Assembly: GCA_018362895.1 (NCBI GenBank)
Contig: JAHALR010000010.1
Span: 62,001 to 126,000, forward strand
DNA: 64,000 bases
Source of the DNA: Clostridium sp.
GTDB lineage: Bacteria > Cyanobacteriota > Vampirovibrionia > Gastranaerophilales > Gastranaerophilaceae
Reading direction: 5' to 3'
This document shows positions 1-8,999 of this stretch, piece after piece. Position 1 is the first letter of the stretch, and each line of letters opens with the position of its first letter. The notes under the pieces were generated by a model. That model did no database searches and was not told the DNA's origin. It saw only the letters and a program-made list of their open reading frames with translations. A program made the position numbers and the translations under genes.

Positions 1-2
1 AT

Positions 3-1292
3 TTCAGAAAAAATGAATTTGAACTTTATTTTGATGAACTTTGGCATAAGTTAGAAAAGATAGGATTAGTTAAGACTAAAGACTTTAAATTAATTATCAA
101 TTCAAGTTCATATAAATATTCACCATATACCATTTTAACTAACCAACAATATAATGCTCTAACAAGTATTGTTCACACAATTGATTCAGAAGAAACTCAA
201 GCACATAAAAAAGATTTTTTTAACAGACCGATTTTCATAAATGGTGATGCTGGAACAGGCAAAACAGTAGTAGCTACATCTTTATTCTATTATTTAAAAA
301 ATAACGAACGCTATAAAGATAAAAAAATAGCTATTGTATACGCCAACCCCTCTACTAGAGCAGAAATACAAGAAGTGTTTATGAACATTAAAGGATTAAG
401 CGCAAAGGATGTCATATCTCCGGTAGATGTTACGAAGGAACATTTTGATATTTTAATATGTGATGAAGCACAAAGATTAAGGCATAATAAAAATTTAGGA
501 TTGTTTAGCAAAAACTTTAAAAAAAGTAATACTAGACTAGGATTTGATGATAAACATGATGAACTTGATTGGATTTTAAAAAATTCCGATTGTCAGGTTT
601 TATTTTATGACGAAAAACAAATAACTAGCCCGTCTGATATTCCTGAAAAAAAATTTAAGGAAAGGCTTAACTATAAAAAACGTGGTATACGTCCTATAAA
701 ACTTGTTGAGCAGATGCGTATAAGAGCTGGCAATGATTATGTTCCTTATATATATAATATATTAAACCAAAATATAAATGAGGCAAAAACTTTTGACAAT
801 TATGAGTTCAAACTCTTTAAATCATTTAAGGAGATGGCTAAACTTATAGCTCAAAAAGAAGATAGCACAGGACTTAGCAGATATTGTGCAGGCTATGATT
901 GGAAGTGGAGAGCAAAAGAGGATAAGACATTAGCAGATTTTACTTTGGATGGTATAGATATACAGTGGAATAAACAGACAAGCGGATGGCTGAGAAATGT
1001 TGAAGCTATTAAGGAAATGGGTAGTATATACACTTTGTCCGGGTTAGATTTAAATTATACTGCGGTTGTTATAGGACCAAGCCTTTATTTTGATAAAATT
1101 GATAATAAAATAAAAATAGACAAAAACAAATTTTTTGACAGCAAATTAAAAAAAGGCGTGAGCGATGATGAATTACTAAGGTATGTTCTAAATACATATG
1201 CTGTTTTCCTTACACGGGGGATAAAGGGGACATATGTATATGTTTGTGATGATAATCTAAGAGATTACTTTAGTAAATATATTCCTTATTAA
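3..1292 (+). CDS. DUF2075 (schlafen group 3-like) DNA/RNA helicase domain protein, 5' end cut off
   Basis: The reading frame is open from the left edge to the TAA at 1290-1292, so about 429 C-terminal residues are present and the true start lies outside the window. A Walker A motif, GDAGTGKT, is encoded at 243-266 and a Walker B/DEAQ-like motif, ILICDEAQRL, follows about 70 codons later. The C-terminal block YDWKWRAK...WNKQTSGWL...GLDLNYTAVVIGP is characteristic of DUF2075 ATPases, which often carry an N-terminal GIY-YIG or other nuclease domain; that part is not visible here. These proteins are thought to be nucleic-acid translocases, sometimes in defence or mobile regions. Family assignment is strong; the biological role is unknown. 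Confidence 0.85.
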   Translation, partial: FRKNEFELYFDELWHKLEKIGLVKTKDFKLIINSSSYKYSPYTILTNQQYNALTSIVHTIDSEETQAHKKDFFNRPIFINGDAGTGKTVVATSLFYYLKNNERYKDKKIAIVYANPSTRAEIQEVFMNIKGLSAKDVISPVDVTKEHFDILICDEAQRLRHNKNLGLFSKNFKKSNTRLGFDDKHDELDWILKNSDCQVLFYDEKQITSPSDIPEKKFKERLNYKKRGIRPIKLVEQMRIRAGNDYVPYIYNILNQNINEAKTFDNYEFKLFKSFKEMAKLIAQKEDSTGLSRYCAGYDWKWRAKEDKTLADFTLDGIDIQWNKQTSGWLRNVEAIKEMGSIYTLSGLDLNYTAVVIGPSLYFDKIDNKIKIDKNKFFDSKLKKGVSDDELLRYVLNTYAVFLTRGIKGTYVYVCDDNLRDYFSKYIPY

Positions 1293-1469
1293 AAAACATA
1301 CTGATTTGCAAATAATACACCTCCGAAAGATGCAAAGTCTATATTTTAAATAAATTAGCGTTATAGGTATTAATATATCATCCGTGTGACCTCTGCTTGT
1401 GGATAATATAATATTTTTTTTTAATTATTAATATGATTCTATTGTTGTTTATAACATTAGGATTATTTT

Positions 1470-4400
1470 ATGAATATTGAAAATATATTTAAACTAGCAT
1501 GTTTTTTTCTTTTTTCTATATTTTCTTTTTCTTCATTGTGTTTTGCTGAGGATTTTGAAGTCGGTACTTCATCAGAACTGATGGATGCTTTGTCTAGAGC
1601 GAATACAATGCCTGATACGGTTCATAAAATTAACATCAGTTCAGATGTTTCTTTAACCTCTGCTGTTAATGAATTTGTTAGCATTGAGTTAATTGGTCAG
1701 GAGCAAAATCATCATAATTTAACGCTTAATGGTTATAAATTCACATTCAATGGTGGTGATAAAAGCTCTAAAATATCAGATTTGAATGTTATGTCAAATT
1801 CTTCCGGCAGTTCTATTGTTGTTAATAATCAGAGTCTTTCAATAGATAATTCAACTTTTACTGGTAATTTATTTAAAGATAATAATTGCATATTAGATAA
1901 CAATAACGGCAATATTGATATAACCTCTTCATCTTTTAGCGGAAATGAAGGATATTATGGGGGGGCATTTGCCAATAAAGGCAACGGCTTTTTAGATATT
2001 ATTTCTTCCACGGTAAGCAATAACGTTGCTTATAATGGTGGCGGTATTTATATGACAGGAGGAAATGTAAGTACTTCAGATACTTCTATTTCAAATAATA
2101 CTGCAACATATCAAGGAGGTGCTTTATATATTTCAAATGGTACTGTTTTATTTAATAATACAGAAATTTTGAATAATAGTGCCAATATTTATGGTGGTGC
2201 TGCTTATATTGGCGGTGGTGATTTAACTTTTATCGGCTCAAATATCAGCAAAAATTTTAGTTCAATGGGCGGAGGGGCTTTTTATATAGATAAAGGTACT
2301 GTTGTGCTTAGCAATACTACACTTGATGACAATTATGTCACAGCAGCTGCTCAGGGCGGGGCTATTTATAATGTTGGTAACTTGACGATTCAGAATAACT
2401 CTTCTTTTTCAAATAATAAAGTTGAAACCGGGACAGCTGGTGCAATTATGAATAAAGGCACCCTTAATATTTCAGATACCTCATTTATAGGTAATGTTGC
2501 TGGAAATGACAGCGGTGCAATTTCTAATGCTGACTCTGCAACGCTTATTATAAATAATGCTGCTTTTACCGCTAATAAAGCACTGGAAGGACATGGTGGA
2601 GCAGTAGCTGGCGGCGGAAATATGCAGATAACAAATACTTCTTTTGATGGAAATTCATCAGGCTTTTATGGCGGAGCTTTATCTCTTATGTATGCCGATT
2701 CAGTTATGTCAGGTTGTGTATTTTCAAATAATGAATCATTAAATGAAAGAGGTGGAGCTGTCATAATCTATGGAAACAGTGCAGAATTTAAGGATTCAAA
2801 TATTTTTACAAATAACACCGCAAAAACAAACGGCGGAGCTATATATATTGCTCAGGAAACAGATGTTAAAATTTCAGGAACAGCTAAATTTATTGGCAAT
2901 AAGGCTAAAGAGGGTCTTGGTGGTGCTTTGTTCGTTCAAGGGCATTTGGATATAAATGCTGATAATCCTGAAAATGATATTATATTTTCAGGTAACACTG
3001 ATTCTTCTGGAAGTAATGCTTTCCATATAAGTATCAATCCTAATGATCCTGAAGAAATAGGTATTGTCAATTTGAATATTTCTAATGGTTCAAAAATAGT
3101 TTTGGCAGATAATATTTCGGGACAAGAAGGTACAAAGTTAAATATAACCGGAACATCTTCCTATAATGATAATGTCTTTTTAGGCTCACAGAATAAAGAT
3201 TTTGAAGGTGATATAACGGCAAATAATATAAACTTGCATTTTTATAATGAACAATCAGGTTTGGAAGCTGCTAAAATTTATGCAGCGAATACCAATTTTG
3301 ATTTTATGAATGGTGCAATAAATCGCTCTACCTTAAATCTGAATATGTCCGGCGGAGGAAATTCCTTATGTATTGATGTTGATCCGGCGTCTCTTTCTTC
3401 TGATTATATAAATTTGATTGGTGATCCGGCAAACATGACTCAATTGACAATTAGAGATATCAATGTTTTGAGCGATCCGGTTCAATCAACTACTATATTT
3501 GATATTTTTGACCATGAAAAATATGGTACTGATATGGCACTTTCTGAAAAACTCGAAAATTCAATTGTTTATGGCGGTCTAAAAACATACAGATGGGCTT
3601 TAACTCCTAAACTAACTTTATTAGAATTGGGCGGATTAAATCCAAATATCCAAAGATATCAAGGAGCAACATCTGCTGCTTTTATGAACCAGATGTTAAG
3701 TTATGACTATTCTTTAAACAGAACGGATGAAATTTATACTAATTTGAGAGAACAAAAACTCGCAACAAGAAGGTTAAACTCTTATGCTTCAATTAGACCG
3801 TCAGGCATGTATGCTGACTATTATTATGAAGACGGATCTGCTGTGTGGTTGAGACCTTATGTGAACCTTGAGACATTTAATTTATCAGGAGCATCAGGTG
3901 TTCTCAATAATCAATCCTATGGGTTTATGCTGGGGTATGACTTTCCTATGAAAGAAACGAAAAATGATTGGAAATTATTTCCAACTATTTATGCTTCTTA
4001 TATTGGTTCAAGCCAGCAATATCTTGACTCTCATATGAATCAAAATGGCGGCTACGGAGGTTTCCTCCTGAGTGCCTTTAAGGATGATTTTTATGCAGGT
4101 TGGACAATAAATGGTGGTGGTGTCGGTGTTGCATCCAGATATAATTCAGGACACGATGACTATGGCATAGTCACAGCAGGTACTGCTTTGAAATTGGCAT
4201 ATAACTGGAAAGTTCTTAAACGATTCATTATACAACCTAATTTTACAACTGCTTATACTTTTTTGAGTCCCTCAAATCTGGTAAATTTCCAAAATGTTGA
4301 TATGAATCAATCTCAGGTAAATGGCTTGACTATTTCTCCTTCTTTAAGATTGACATATAGGAATGAAAATGGCTTTGAACCATACATATATGGCGGATGT

Positions 4401-4601
4401 GTAATACCTCTTATGAGCGATATTAAAGCAACAGGGAATGGTTTGAAAATAGAAACATTGACATTAAATACATGGGCTCAATTTGGTGCAGGTGTTAGAA
4501 AACGTTTGAGTGAGCGAATAACCTGTTTTCTTGAAACTGTAATAAGAACAGGTGGAAGAGAAGGTTGGGGGTTAATGTTTAATATTCAAATAGCAATTTA
4601 A
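1470..4601 (+). CDS. Autotransporter with polymorphic outer-membrane protein (Pmp) beta-helix repeats
   Basis: This 1043-residue protein begins with a Sec signal peptide (hydrophobic core about residues 8-24, likely cut after FAEDF-type AXA context near residue 26). Residues about 90-500 are Ser/Asn-rich and carry repeated GGAxY/GGAI and FxxNxA/SNNxA motifs, the signature of Chlamydia Pmp-like right-handed beta-helix repeats. Roughly the last 290 residues alternate aromatic and polar segments and end in MFNIQIAI, as expected for a 12-strand autotransporter beta-barrel. It is therefore probably a self-secreted surface adhesin (type Va). The start has AGGA about 8 bases upstream. It stands alone, between a helicase-like gene and the riboswitch of nrdD. 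Ligand and passenger processing are unknown. Confidence 0.88.
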   Translation: MNIENIFKLACFFLFSIFSFSSLCFAEDFEVGTSSELMDALSRANTMPDTVHKINISSDVSLTSAVNEFVSIELIGQEQNHHNLTLNGYKFTFNGGDKSSKISDLNVMSNSSGSSIVVNNQSLSIDNSTFTGNLFKDNNCILDNNNGNIDITSSSFSGNEGYYGGAFANKGNGFLDIISSTVSNNVAYNGGGIYMTGGNVSTSDTSISNNTATYQGGALYISNGTVLFNNTEILNNSANIYGGAAYIGGGDLTFIGSNISKNFSSMGGGAFYIDKGTVVLSNTTLDDNYVTAAAQGGAIYNVGNLTIQNNSSFSNNKVETGTAGAIMNKGTLNISDTSFIGNVAGNDSGAISNADSATLIINNAAFTANKALEGHGGAVAGGGNMQITNTSFDGNSSGFYGGALSLMYADSVMSGCVFSNNESLNERGGAVIIYGNSAEFKDSNIFTNNTAKTNGGAIYIAQETDVKISGTAKFIGNKAKEGLGGALFVQGHLDINADNPENDIIFSGNTDSSGSNAFHISINPNDPEEIGIVNLNISNGSKIVLADNISGQEGTKLNITGTSSYNDNVFLGSQNKDFEGDITANNINLHFYNEQSGLEAAKIYAANTNFDFMNGAINRSTLNLNMSGGGNSLCIDVDPASLSSDYINLIGDPANMTQLTIRDINVLSDPVQSTTIFDIFDHEKYGTDMALSEKLENSIVYGGLKTYRWALTPKLTLLELGGLNPNIQRYQGATSAAFMNQMLSYDYSLNRTDEIYTNLREQKLATRRLNSYASIRPSGMYADYYYEDGSAVWLRPYVNLETFNLSGASGVLNNQSYGFMLGYDFPMKETKNDWKLFPTIYASYIGSSQQYLDSHMNQNGGYGGFLLSAFKDDFYAGWTINGGGVGVASRYNSGHDDYGIVTAGTALKLAYNWKVLKRFIIQPNFTTAYTFLSPSNLVNFQNVDMNQSQVNGLTISPSLRLTYRNENGFEPYIYGGCVIPLMSDIKATGNGLKIETLTLNTWAQFGAGVRKRLSERITCFLETVIRTGGREGWGLMFNIQIAI

Positions 4602-4680
4602 CTGGTAAAAATAATATGTATATGTTTTTTAATTTATTGTAACTTTATTTCCTTATAGAATTTTTTTTGGTAAACTTAAT

Positions 4681-4790
4681 AGAAGATTAAAGGAAAGAAG
4701 GGTGAAAATCCTACACTGGTCCGCAGCCGTAAAAGTCGGAATGCTTTAATCTTGGGATACCTCGAGACAGGAATTTGGGAGAATAATTTG
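4681..4790 (+). promoter_or_regulatory. Cobalamin (adenosylcobalamin-type) riboswitch upstream of nrdDG
   Basis: The segment contains, in the right order, GGTGAAAATCC (4701-4711), the CCGCAGCCGTAA core (4720-4731) and a B12-box-like GACAGGAATTT (about 4765-4776). Bases 4683-4692 are perfectly complementary to 4744-4753, enclosing the core in a 10-bp helix. These are the conserved parts of cobalamin riboswitches. It lies directly before a B12-independent class III ribonucleotide reductase; such switches are known to shut off B12-independent RNR genes when cobalamin supports a class II enzyme. Downstream bases about 4766-4806 could fold into an imperfect hairpin followed by five T residues, so the expression platform may act on termination or on the AAGGAG of nrdD; the sequence does not decide this. 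Confidence 0.87.
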
Positions 4791-4830
4791 CTAGCCAATT
4801 TCTGCCTTTTTGAAAAAAAAGGAGATTTAT

Positions 4831-7098
4831 ATGAATGAATTAGATAACGAAAAAGTTATAGCTATGGATAAGCCTCTATCCTCAGTTAAGGGGACTTTTG
4901 TTACAAAACCTAAGTCCTTAGCTTCTGTTGATTTGAAGCCTAAGATAGTTGGTATTGCTCCAAAACAAGGTCTTAATCAGATTAAAATAATCAAAAAAGA
5001 CGGTACAAAAGAAGAGTATGATGTACAAAAAGTCGTAGCTGCTATAAAAAAATCTGCTGCAAGAATGCTTGTTGATTTTACGGAAAAAGAAATTAAAGAT
5101 ATTACTGATTTTGTGGATAAAAGTGTTTTAGAAACTAAGCAAACAGAGATTGAAATCTTTAAAATGCATTGTATTGTTGAAAATGCTCTTGAAGCTCTTA
5201 ATCCAAAGGTTGCTAAAAGTTATAGAAATTACAGAAATTATAAAATTGACTTTGTAAATATGCTTGATAAAGTTTATCAAGAAAGCCAAAAAATCATGTA
5301 CATTGGTGATAAAGAAAACTCGAATGCTGATTCGGCTCTTGTTTCAACAAAACGGTCTTTGATATTTAATCAACTAAATAAAGAATTATATAAAAAGTTT
5401 TTCTTAACTGTACCGGAATTGCAAGCTATTCGTGATGGCTACATATATATTCATGATATGTCTGCCAGAAGAGATACAATGAACTGCTGTTTATTTGATG
5501 TTGCAAATGTCTTAAAAGGTGGTTTTGAAATGGGAAACCTCTGGTATAATGAGCCGAAAACTTTAGAGGTTGCTTTTGATGTTATCGGTGATATTGTTAT
5601 GGCTGCGGCAAGTCAACAATACGGTGGCTTTACAGTTCCTGAGGTTGATAAAATTCTTGCGCCTTATGCCAAAAAAACGTATGAAAAACAGTATCAAAAA
5701 TATGTTGATATAGGTGTTTCTCCCCAAAAGGCACAGGAAGAGGCTATTAAGGATGTTAAAAATGATTTGCATGACGGTTTTCAGGGCTGGGAATATAAGT
5801 TTAATACAGTTGCTTCAAGCAGAGGTGACTATCCATTTATAACAATGACAATGGGACTGGGCAGAGACAAATTTGCAAAAATGGCTTCTTTGATGATGCT
5901 GGATGTTCGTAAAGAAGGACAGGGGAAAAAAGGCAATAAGAAGCCCGTTTTGTTCCCTAAAATTGTATTTCTTTATGACAAAGAGCTTCATGGTAAAGGC
6001 GGGGAACTGGAAGACCTCTTTAATGCGGGTATAGAATGCTCAAAAAGAGCTATGTATCCTGACTGGCTTTCTTTAACAGGTGAAGGATATATTGCAAGCA
6101 TGTATAAAAAATATAAGAGAGTTATTTCTCCTATGGGTTGCAGAGCATTTCTTTCACCTTGGTTTGAAAAAGGCGGAGCCAAACCTGCTGATGAAAGTGA
6201 TAAACCTGTATTTGTCGGCAGATTTAATATTGGTGCAATTAGTCTTCACCTGCCAATGATTTATGCAAAATCTCAAAAAGAAGGCAAAGATTTTTATGAA
6301 GTTCTTGATGTTTATCTTGAAATGATAAGGCAAATTCATATTAGAACGTATGCTTACCTTGGTGAGATGAGAGCCTCTATAAATCCTCTTGCCTTTTGTG
6401 AAGGAGGTTTTTATGGCGGACATTTGAGTATTCATGACAAAATTAAGCCTCTTTTGAAATCAGCAACTGCATCCTTTGGTATCACAGCACTGAATGAGTT
6501 GCAGGAATTGTATAACCAAAAATCACTTGTTGAAGATGGCGGGTTTGCTCTTGAGGTTATGAATTACATCAATAAAAAAGTTAATGAATTTAAAGAAAAA
6601 GACGGCAATCTTTATGCAATCTATGGAACACCGGCAGAAAACCTTTGCGGTCTTCAAGTTAAACAGTTTCGTAAAAAGTATGGTAAGGTTGATAAAGTTT
6701 CTGACAGAGGTTATGTTTCAAATAGCTTTCACTGTCATGTGACAGAAGATATTGGACCTATTGAAAAACAGGATCTGGAGGGCAGATTCTGGGAGCTTTT
6801 GAATGGCGGGAAAATTCAATATGTTAAATATCCTGTTTCCTATAATACAAAGGCAATAGAAACACTTGTAAACAGAGCTATGGATAAAGGTTTTTATGAG
6901 GGGGTAAATCTTTCGCTTGCATATTGTGATGACTGTGGGCACCAGGAATTGTCAATGGATATTTGCCCAAAATGCGGAAGCAAGAATCTTACTAAAATTG
7001 ATAGAATGAACGGATATCTTTCATATTCCAGAGTAAAAGGTGATACCAGATTAAATGAAGCAAAAATGGAAGAAATTAAAGACAGAGTGAGTATGTAA
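4831..7098 (+). CDS. nrdD: Anaerobic (class III) ribonucleoside-triphosphate reductase
   Basis: The enzyme makes deoxyribonucleotides from ribonucleotides without oxygen, using a glycyl radical. An N-terminal ATP-cone allosteric domain (IKIIKKDGTKEEYDVQKV...) covers about residues 50-140. The C-terminus has a four-cysteine zinc site (C699, C702, C712, C715) and the radical loop RMNGYL with G728. Length (755 residues) fits the family. The start is the ATG at 4831 because it follows AAGGAG by 6 bases; a frame-extending TTG at 4810 has no ribosome binding site. The stop is one base before nrdG, so the two form an operon with the activase, under the cobalamin riboswitch. Confidence 0.97.
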   Translation: MNELDNEKVIAMDKPLSSVKGTFVTKPKSLASVDLKPKIVGIAPKQGLNQIKIIKKDGTKEEYDVQKVVAAIKKSAARMLVDFTEKEIKDITDFVDKSVLETKQTEIEIFKMHCIVENALEALNPKVAKSYRNYRNYKIDFVNMLDKVYQESQKIMYIGDKENSNADSALVSTKRSLIFNQLNKELYKKFFLTVPELQAIRDGYIYIHDMSARRDTMNCCLFDVANVLKGGFEMGNLWYNEPKTLEVAFDVIGDIVMAAASQQYGGFTVPEVDKILAPYAKKTYEKQYQKYVDIGVSPQKAQEEAIKDVKNDLHDGFQGWEYKFNTVASSRGDYPFITMTMGLGRDKFAKMASLMMLDVRKEGQGKKGNKKPVLFPKIVFLYDKELHGKGGELEDLFNAGIECSKRAMYPDWLSLTGEGYIASMYKKYKRVISPMGCRAFLSPWFEKGGAKPADESDKPVFVGRFNIGAISLHLPMIYAKSQKEGKDFYEVLDVYLEMIRQIHIRTYAYLGEMRASINPLAFCEGGFYGGHLSIHDKIKPLLKSATASFGITALNELQELYNQKSLVEDGGFALEVMNYINKKVNEFKEKDGNLYAIYGTPAENLCGLQVKQFRKKYGKVDKVSDRGYVSNSFHCHVTEDIGPIEKQDLEGRFWELLNGGKIQYVKYPVSYNTKAIETLVNRAMDKGFYEGVNLSLAYCDDCGHQELSMDICPKCGSKNLTKIDRMNGYLSYSRVKGDTRLNEAKMEEIKDRVSM

Positions 7099-7099
7099 G

Positions 7100-7588
7100 A
7101 TGAAATATCACAATATTACAAAAGAAGATATGCTTAATGGTGAAGGATTGAGAGTTGTTCTCTGGGTTTCCGGATGTGAGCACCACTGTCATAATTGTCA
7201 GAACCCTATTACCTGGGATAAAAATTGCGGTTTACCATTTGACAAATCTGCCGAAGAAGAACTCTTTGATTCACTAAACAAGCCCTATATAGATGGAATA
7301 ACATTCAGCGGAGGCGACCCGTTAATGCCTTATAACAGGGATGAAGTTTTTAGGCTTATAAAGAAATGCCGTGAAATTTATCCAGAAAAGACTATATGGC
7401 TCTATACGGGGTATGAATGGGAACAAATTATGAATTTGCCAGGTATTTCTGATATTGATGTTATTGCAGAAGGCAAATTCAAAGAAGAGTTAAAGGATAA
7501 TAATTTGCATTGGGTTGGAAGTTCAAATCAGCGTGTTATAGATGTTAAAAAAACGATTGCAGAAGACAAAATCTGTGTGTTTGGTTAA
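7100..7588 (+). CDS. nrdG: Anaerobic ribonucleotide reductase-activating protein (radical SAM)
   Basis: This is the activase that uses S-adenosylmethionine and a 4Fe-4S cluster to place the glycyl radical on NrdD. The cluster ligands are C26, C30 and C33 (CxxxCxxC), followed by the ITFSGGDPL motif near residue 73 that contacts SAM. At 162 residues it is a normal-length NrdG. It begins one base after the nrdD stop codon and is surely co-transcribed with it. Its last four bases overlap the end of the convergent PLP-dependent acyltransferase gene, and no terminator is apparent between the two. Confidence 0.96.
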   Translation: MKYHNITKEDMLNGEGLRVVLWVSGCEHHCHNCQNPITWDKNCGLPFDKSAEEELFDSLNKPYIDGITFSGGDPLMPYNRDEVFRLIKKCREIYPEKTIWLYTGYEWEQIMNLPGISDIDVIAEGKFKEELKDNNLHWVGSSNQRVIDVKKTIAEDKICVFG

Positions 7589-8856
7589 TTTTTAGTTATT
7601 TTGTACTTTTTATCCAGTTCTTTTAAGATGTCAACTGCTCTGTCGATTTGTTCATATGTTAGTTCTTTCATAGCACAAAGTCTTAGACGGCATTCTTTTC
7701 TTCTTACGGCTGGATAAGTTACAATATTTGTATACAGACCGTTTTCTCTAAGTTCTGAATGAATTTGAAACAGTTTTTCTTCATCATAAATCATAACAGG
7801 AATTATAGCTGACTGTGAGTGGCCGATGTCAAATCCTGCATTATTCAATTTTTCTTTTAAATAGTTGATTTTTTCCCAGAGTGTTTTTCTTCCGGCTTCA
7901 TCTTTTTGAAAAAGTTTAAAAACTTCATTTAAACCTCCTGCAACAGATGCCGGGAGTGCAGTTGAGAAAAAATATGTTCTTGCATACAATCTGAGATATT
8001 GTATAATTTCTTCTGATGCTGCACAATAACCGCCAAGACCGCCCGGTGATTTGCTTAGCATTCCTACATTTAGGTCAATTTTGTCCATTACATTATAATA
8101 TTCCGCAGAGCCTTTTCCTGTTGGACCAACGATTCCGATTCCGTGTGCATCATCCACCATCACTTTACATTTATATTCTTCTGCAAGTTGTGTGATTACA
8201 TCAAGTTTAGCTATATCACCGTCCATTGAAAATACACCGTCTGTAATAATTAGTCGTCCTGTTTTTTCCTCAGGTAATTTTTTTAATATTCTTTCAAGTC
8301 CCTTCATTTCTGCATGCGGAAATACTTTTATTTCTGCCCCTGATAGTTTGCATCCGTCGAAAATTGATGCGTGGTTTGCACTGTCATTTATAATAACATC
8401 TCCTTCACCGCACAGTGCAGCAATTACACCTACGTTAGTGCCGTATCCGCTTGGAAAAACTATTGCATCATCCGTGTTATAAAAATCCGCAATTCGCTTT
8501 TCAAGTTCTTTATGAATTTCTGTGATTCCTGCATAATTAGAAACAGCACCCATTCCATAGCCGAATTTTGAAAGTGCCTTTGCTGCGGCATCGTTAACCT
8601 GCTTATTTGTTGAGAGGTTGAGATATGAATTAGAACCAAGCATTATGACAGAGTGTACATCACCGTTTTTTTCCTTAATAGGATATTCTCCTTGGTGCTT
8701 TTCCATTGAAATCATTCCCAGACCTTCATTGCCTGTCAAAAAATCACTGTTTAATATTTCTGTAACTTTTTCGGCTTTTTTAAAGAGATCATCACCAAGT
8801 TCTGTATTCAAAAAATTTTCAAATTTTATTTTTTCGTTATTTTTTAAATTTGTCAC
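7585..8856 (-). CDS. PLP-dependent alpha-oxoamine synthase family acyltransferase (KBL/BioF-like)
   Basis: The protein belongs to the fold-type I enzymes that condense an amino acid with an acyl-CoA: 2-amino-3-ketobutyrate CoA ligase (Kbl), BioF, ALA synthase and serine palmitoyltransferase. Visible motifs are SGYGTN, DDAHGIG (D235-G241) and the PLP lysine in MLSKSPGG (K269). I start it at GTG 8856, which has GGAG 7 bases upstream; the longer ATG frame at 8883 has no such site. The 423-residue length exceeds Kbl (about 400) by an N-terminal segment. An alcohol dehydrogenase gene lies 144 bases upstream on the same strand, recalling kbl-tdh, but substrate cannot be settled: threonine breakdown, biotin or sphingoid-like lipid synthesis are all possible. 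Confidence 0.85.
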   Translation of the reverse strand: MTNLKNNEKIKFENFLNTELGDDLFKKAEKVTEILNSDFLTGNEGLGMISMEKHQGEYPIKEKNGDVHSVIMLGSNSYLNLSTNKQVNDAAAKALSKFGYGMGAVSNYAGITEIHKELEKRIADFYNTDDAIVFPSGYGTNVGVIAALCGEGDVIINDSANHASIFDGCKLSGAEIKVFPHAEMKGLERILKKLPEEKTGRLIITDGVFSMDGDIAKLDVITQLAEEYKCKVMVDDAHGIGIVGPTGKGSAEYYNVMDKIDLNVGMLSKSPGGLGGYCAASEEIIQYLRLYARTYFFSTALPASVAGGLNEVFKLFQKDEAGRKTLWEKINYLKEKLNNAGFDIGHSQSAIIPVMIYDEEKLFQIHSELRENGLYTNIVTYPAVRRKECRLRLCAMKELTYEQIDRAVDILKELDKKYKITKN

Positions 8857-8999
8857 AAAAATTCTCCATATATAATTGCACATTCTATTTTGTGTAGACT
8901 TTTATGCGAAAATCAATTGTATAATAATAAAATCACAGGACAATCTATGATTCTTTAAAGTATAAATAAAACTTTGAAAGTAAGTGATTATTCTTTTTA

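Noticed and set aside
4810..4830. TTG start that would extend NrdD by seven residues
   Set aside because: The codons cover the AAGGAG of the ATG at 4831, and the TTG itself has no ribosome binding site.
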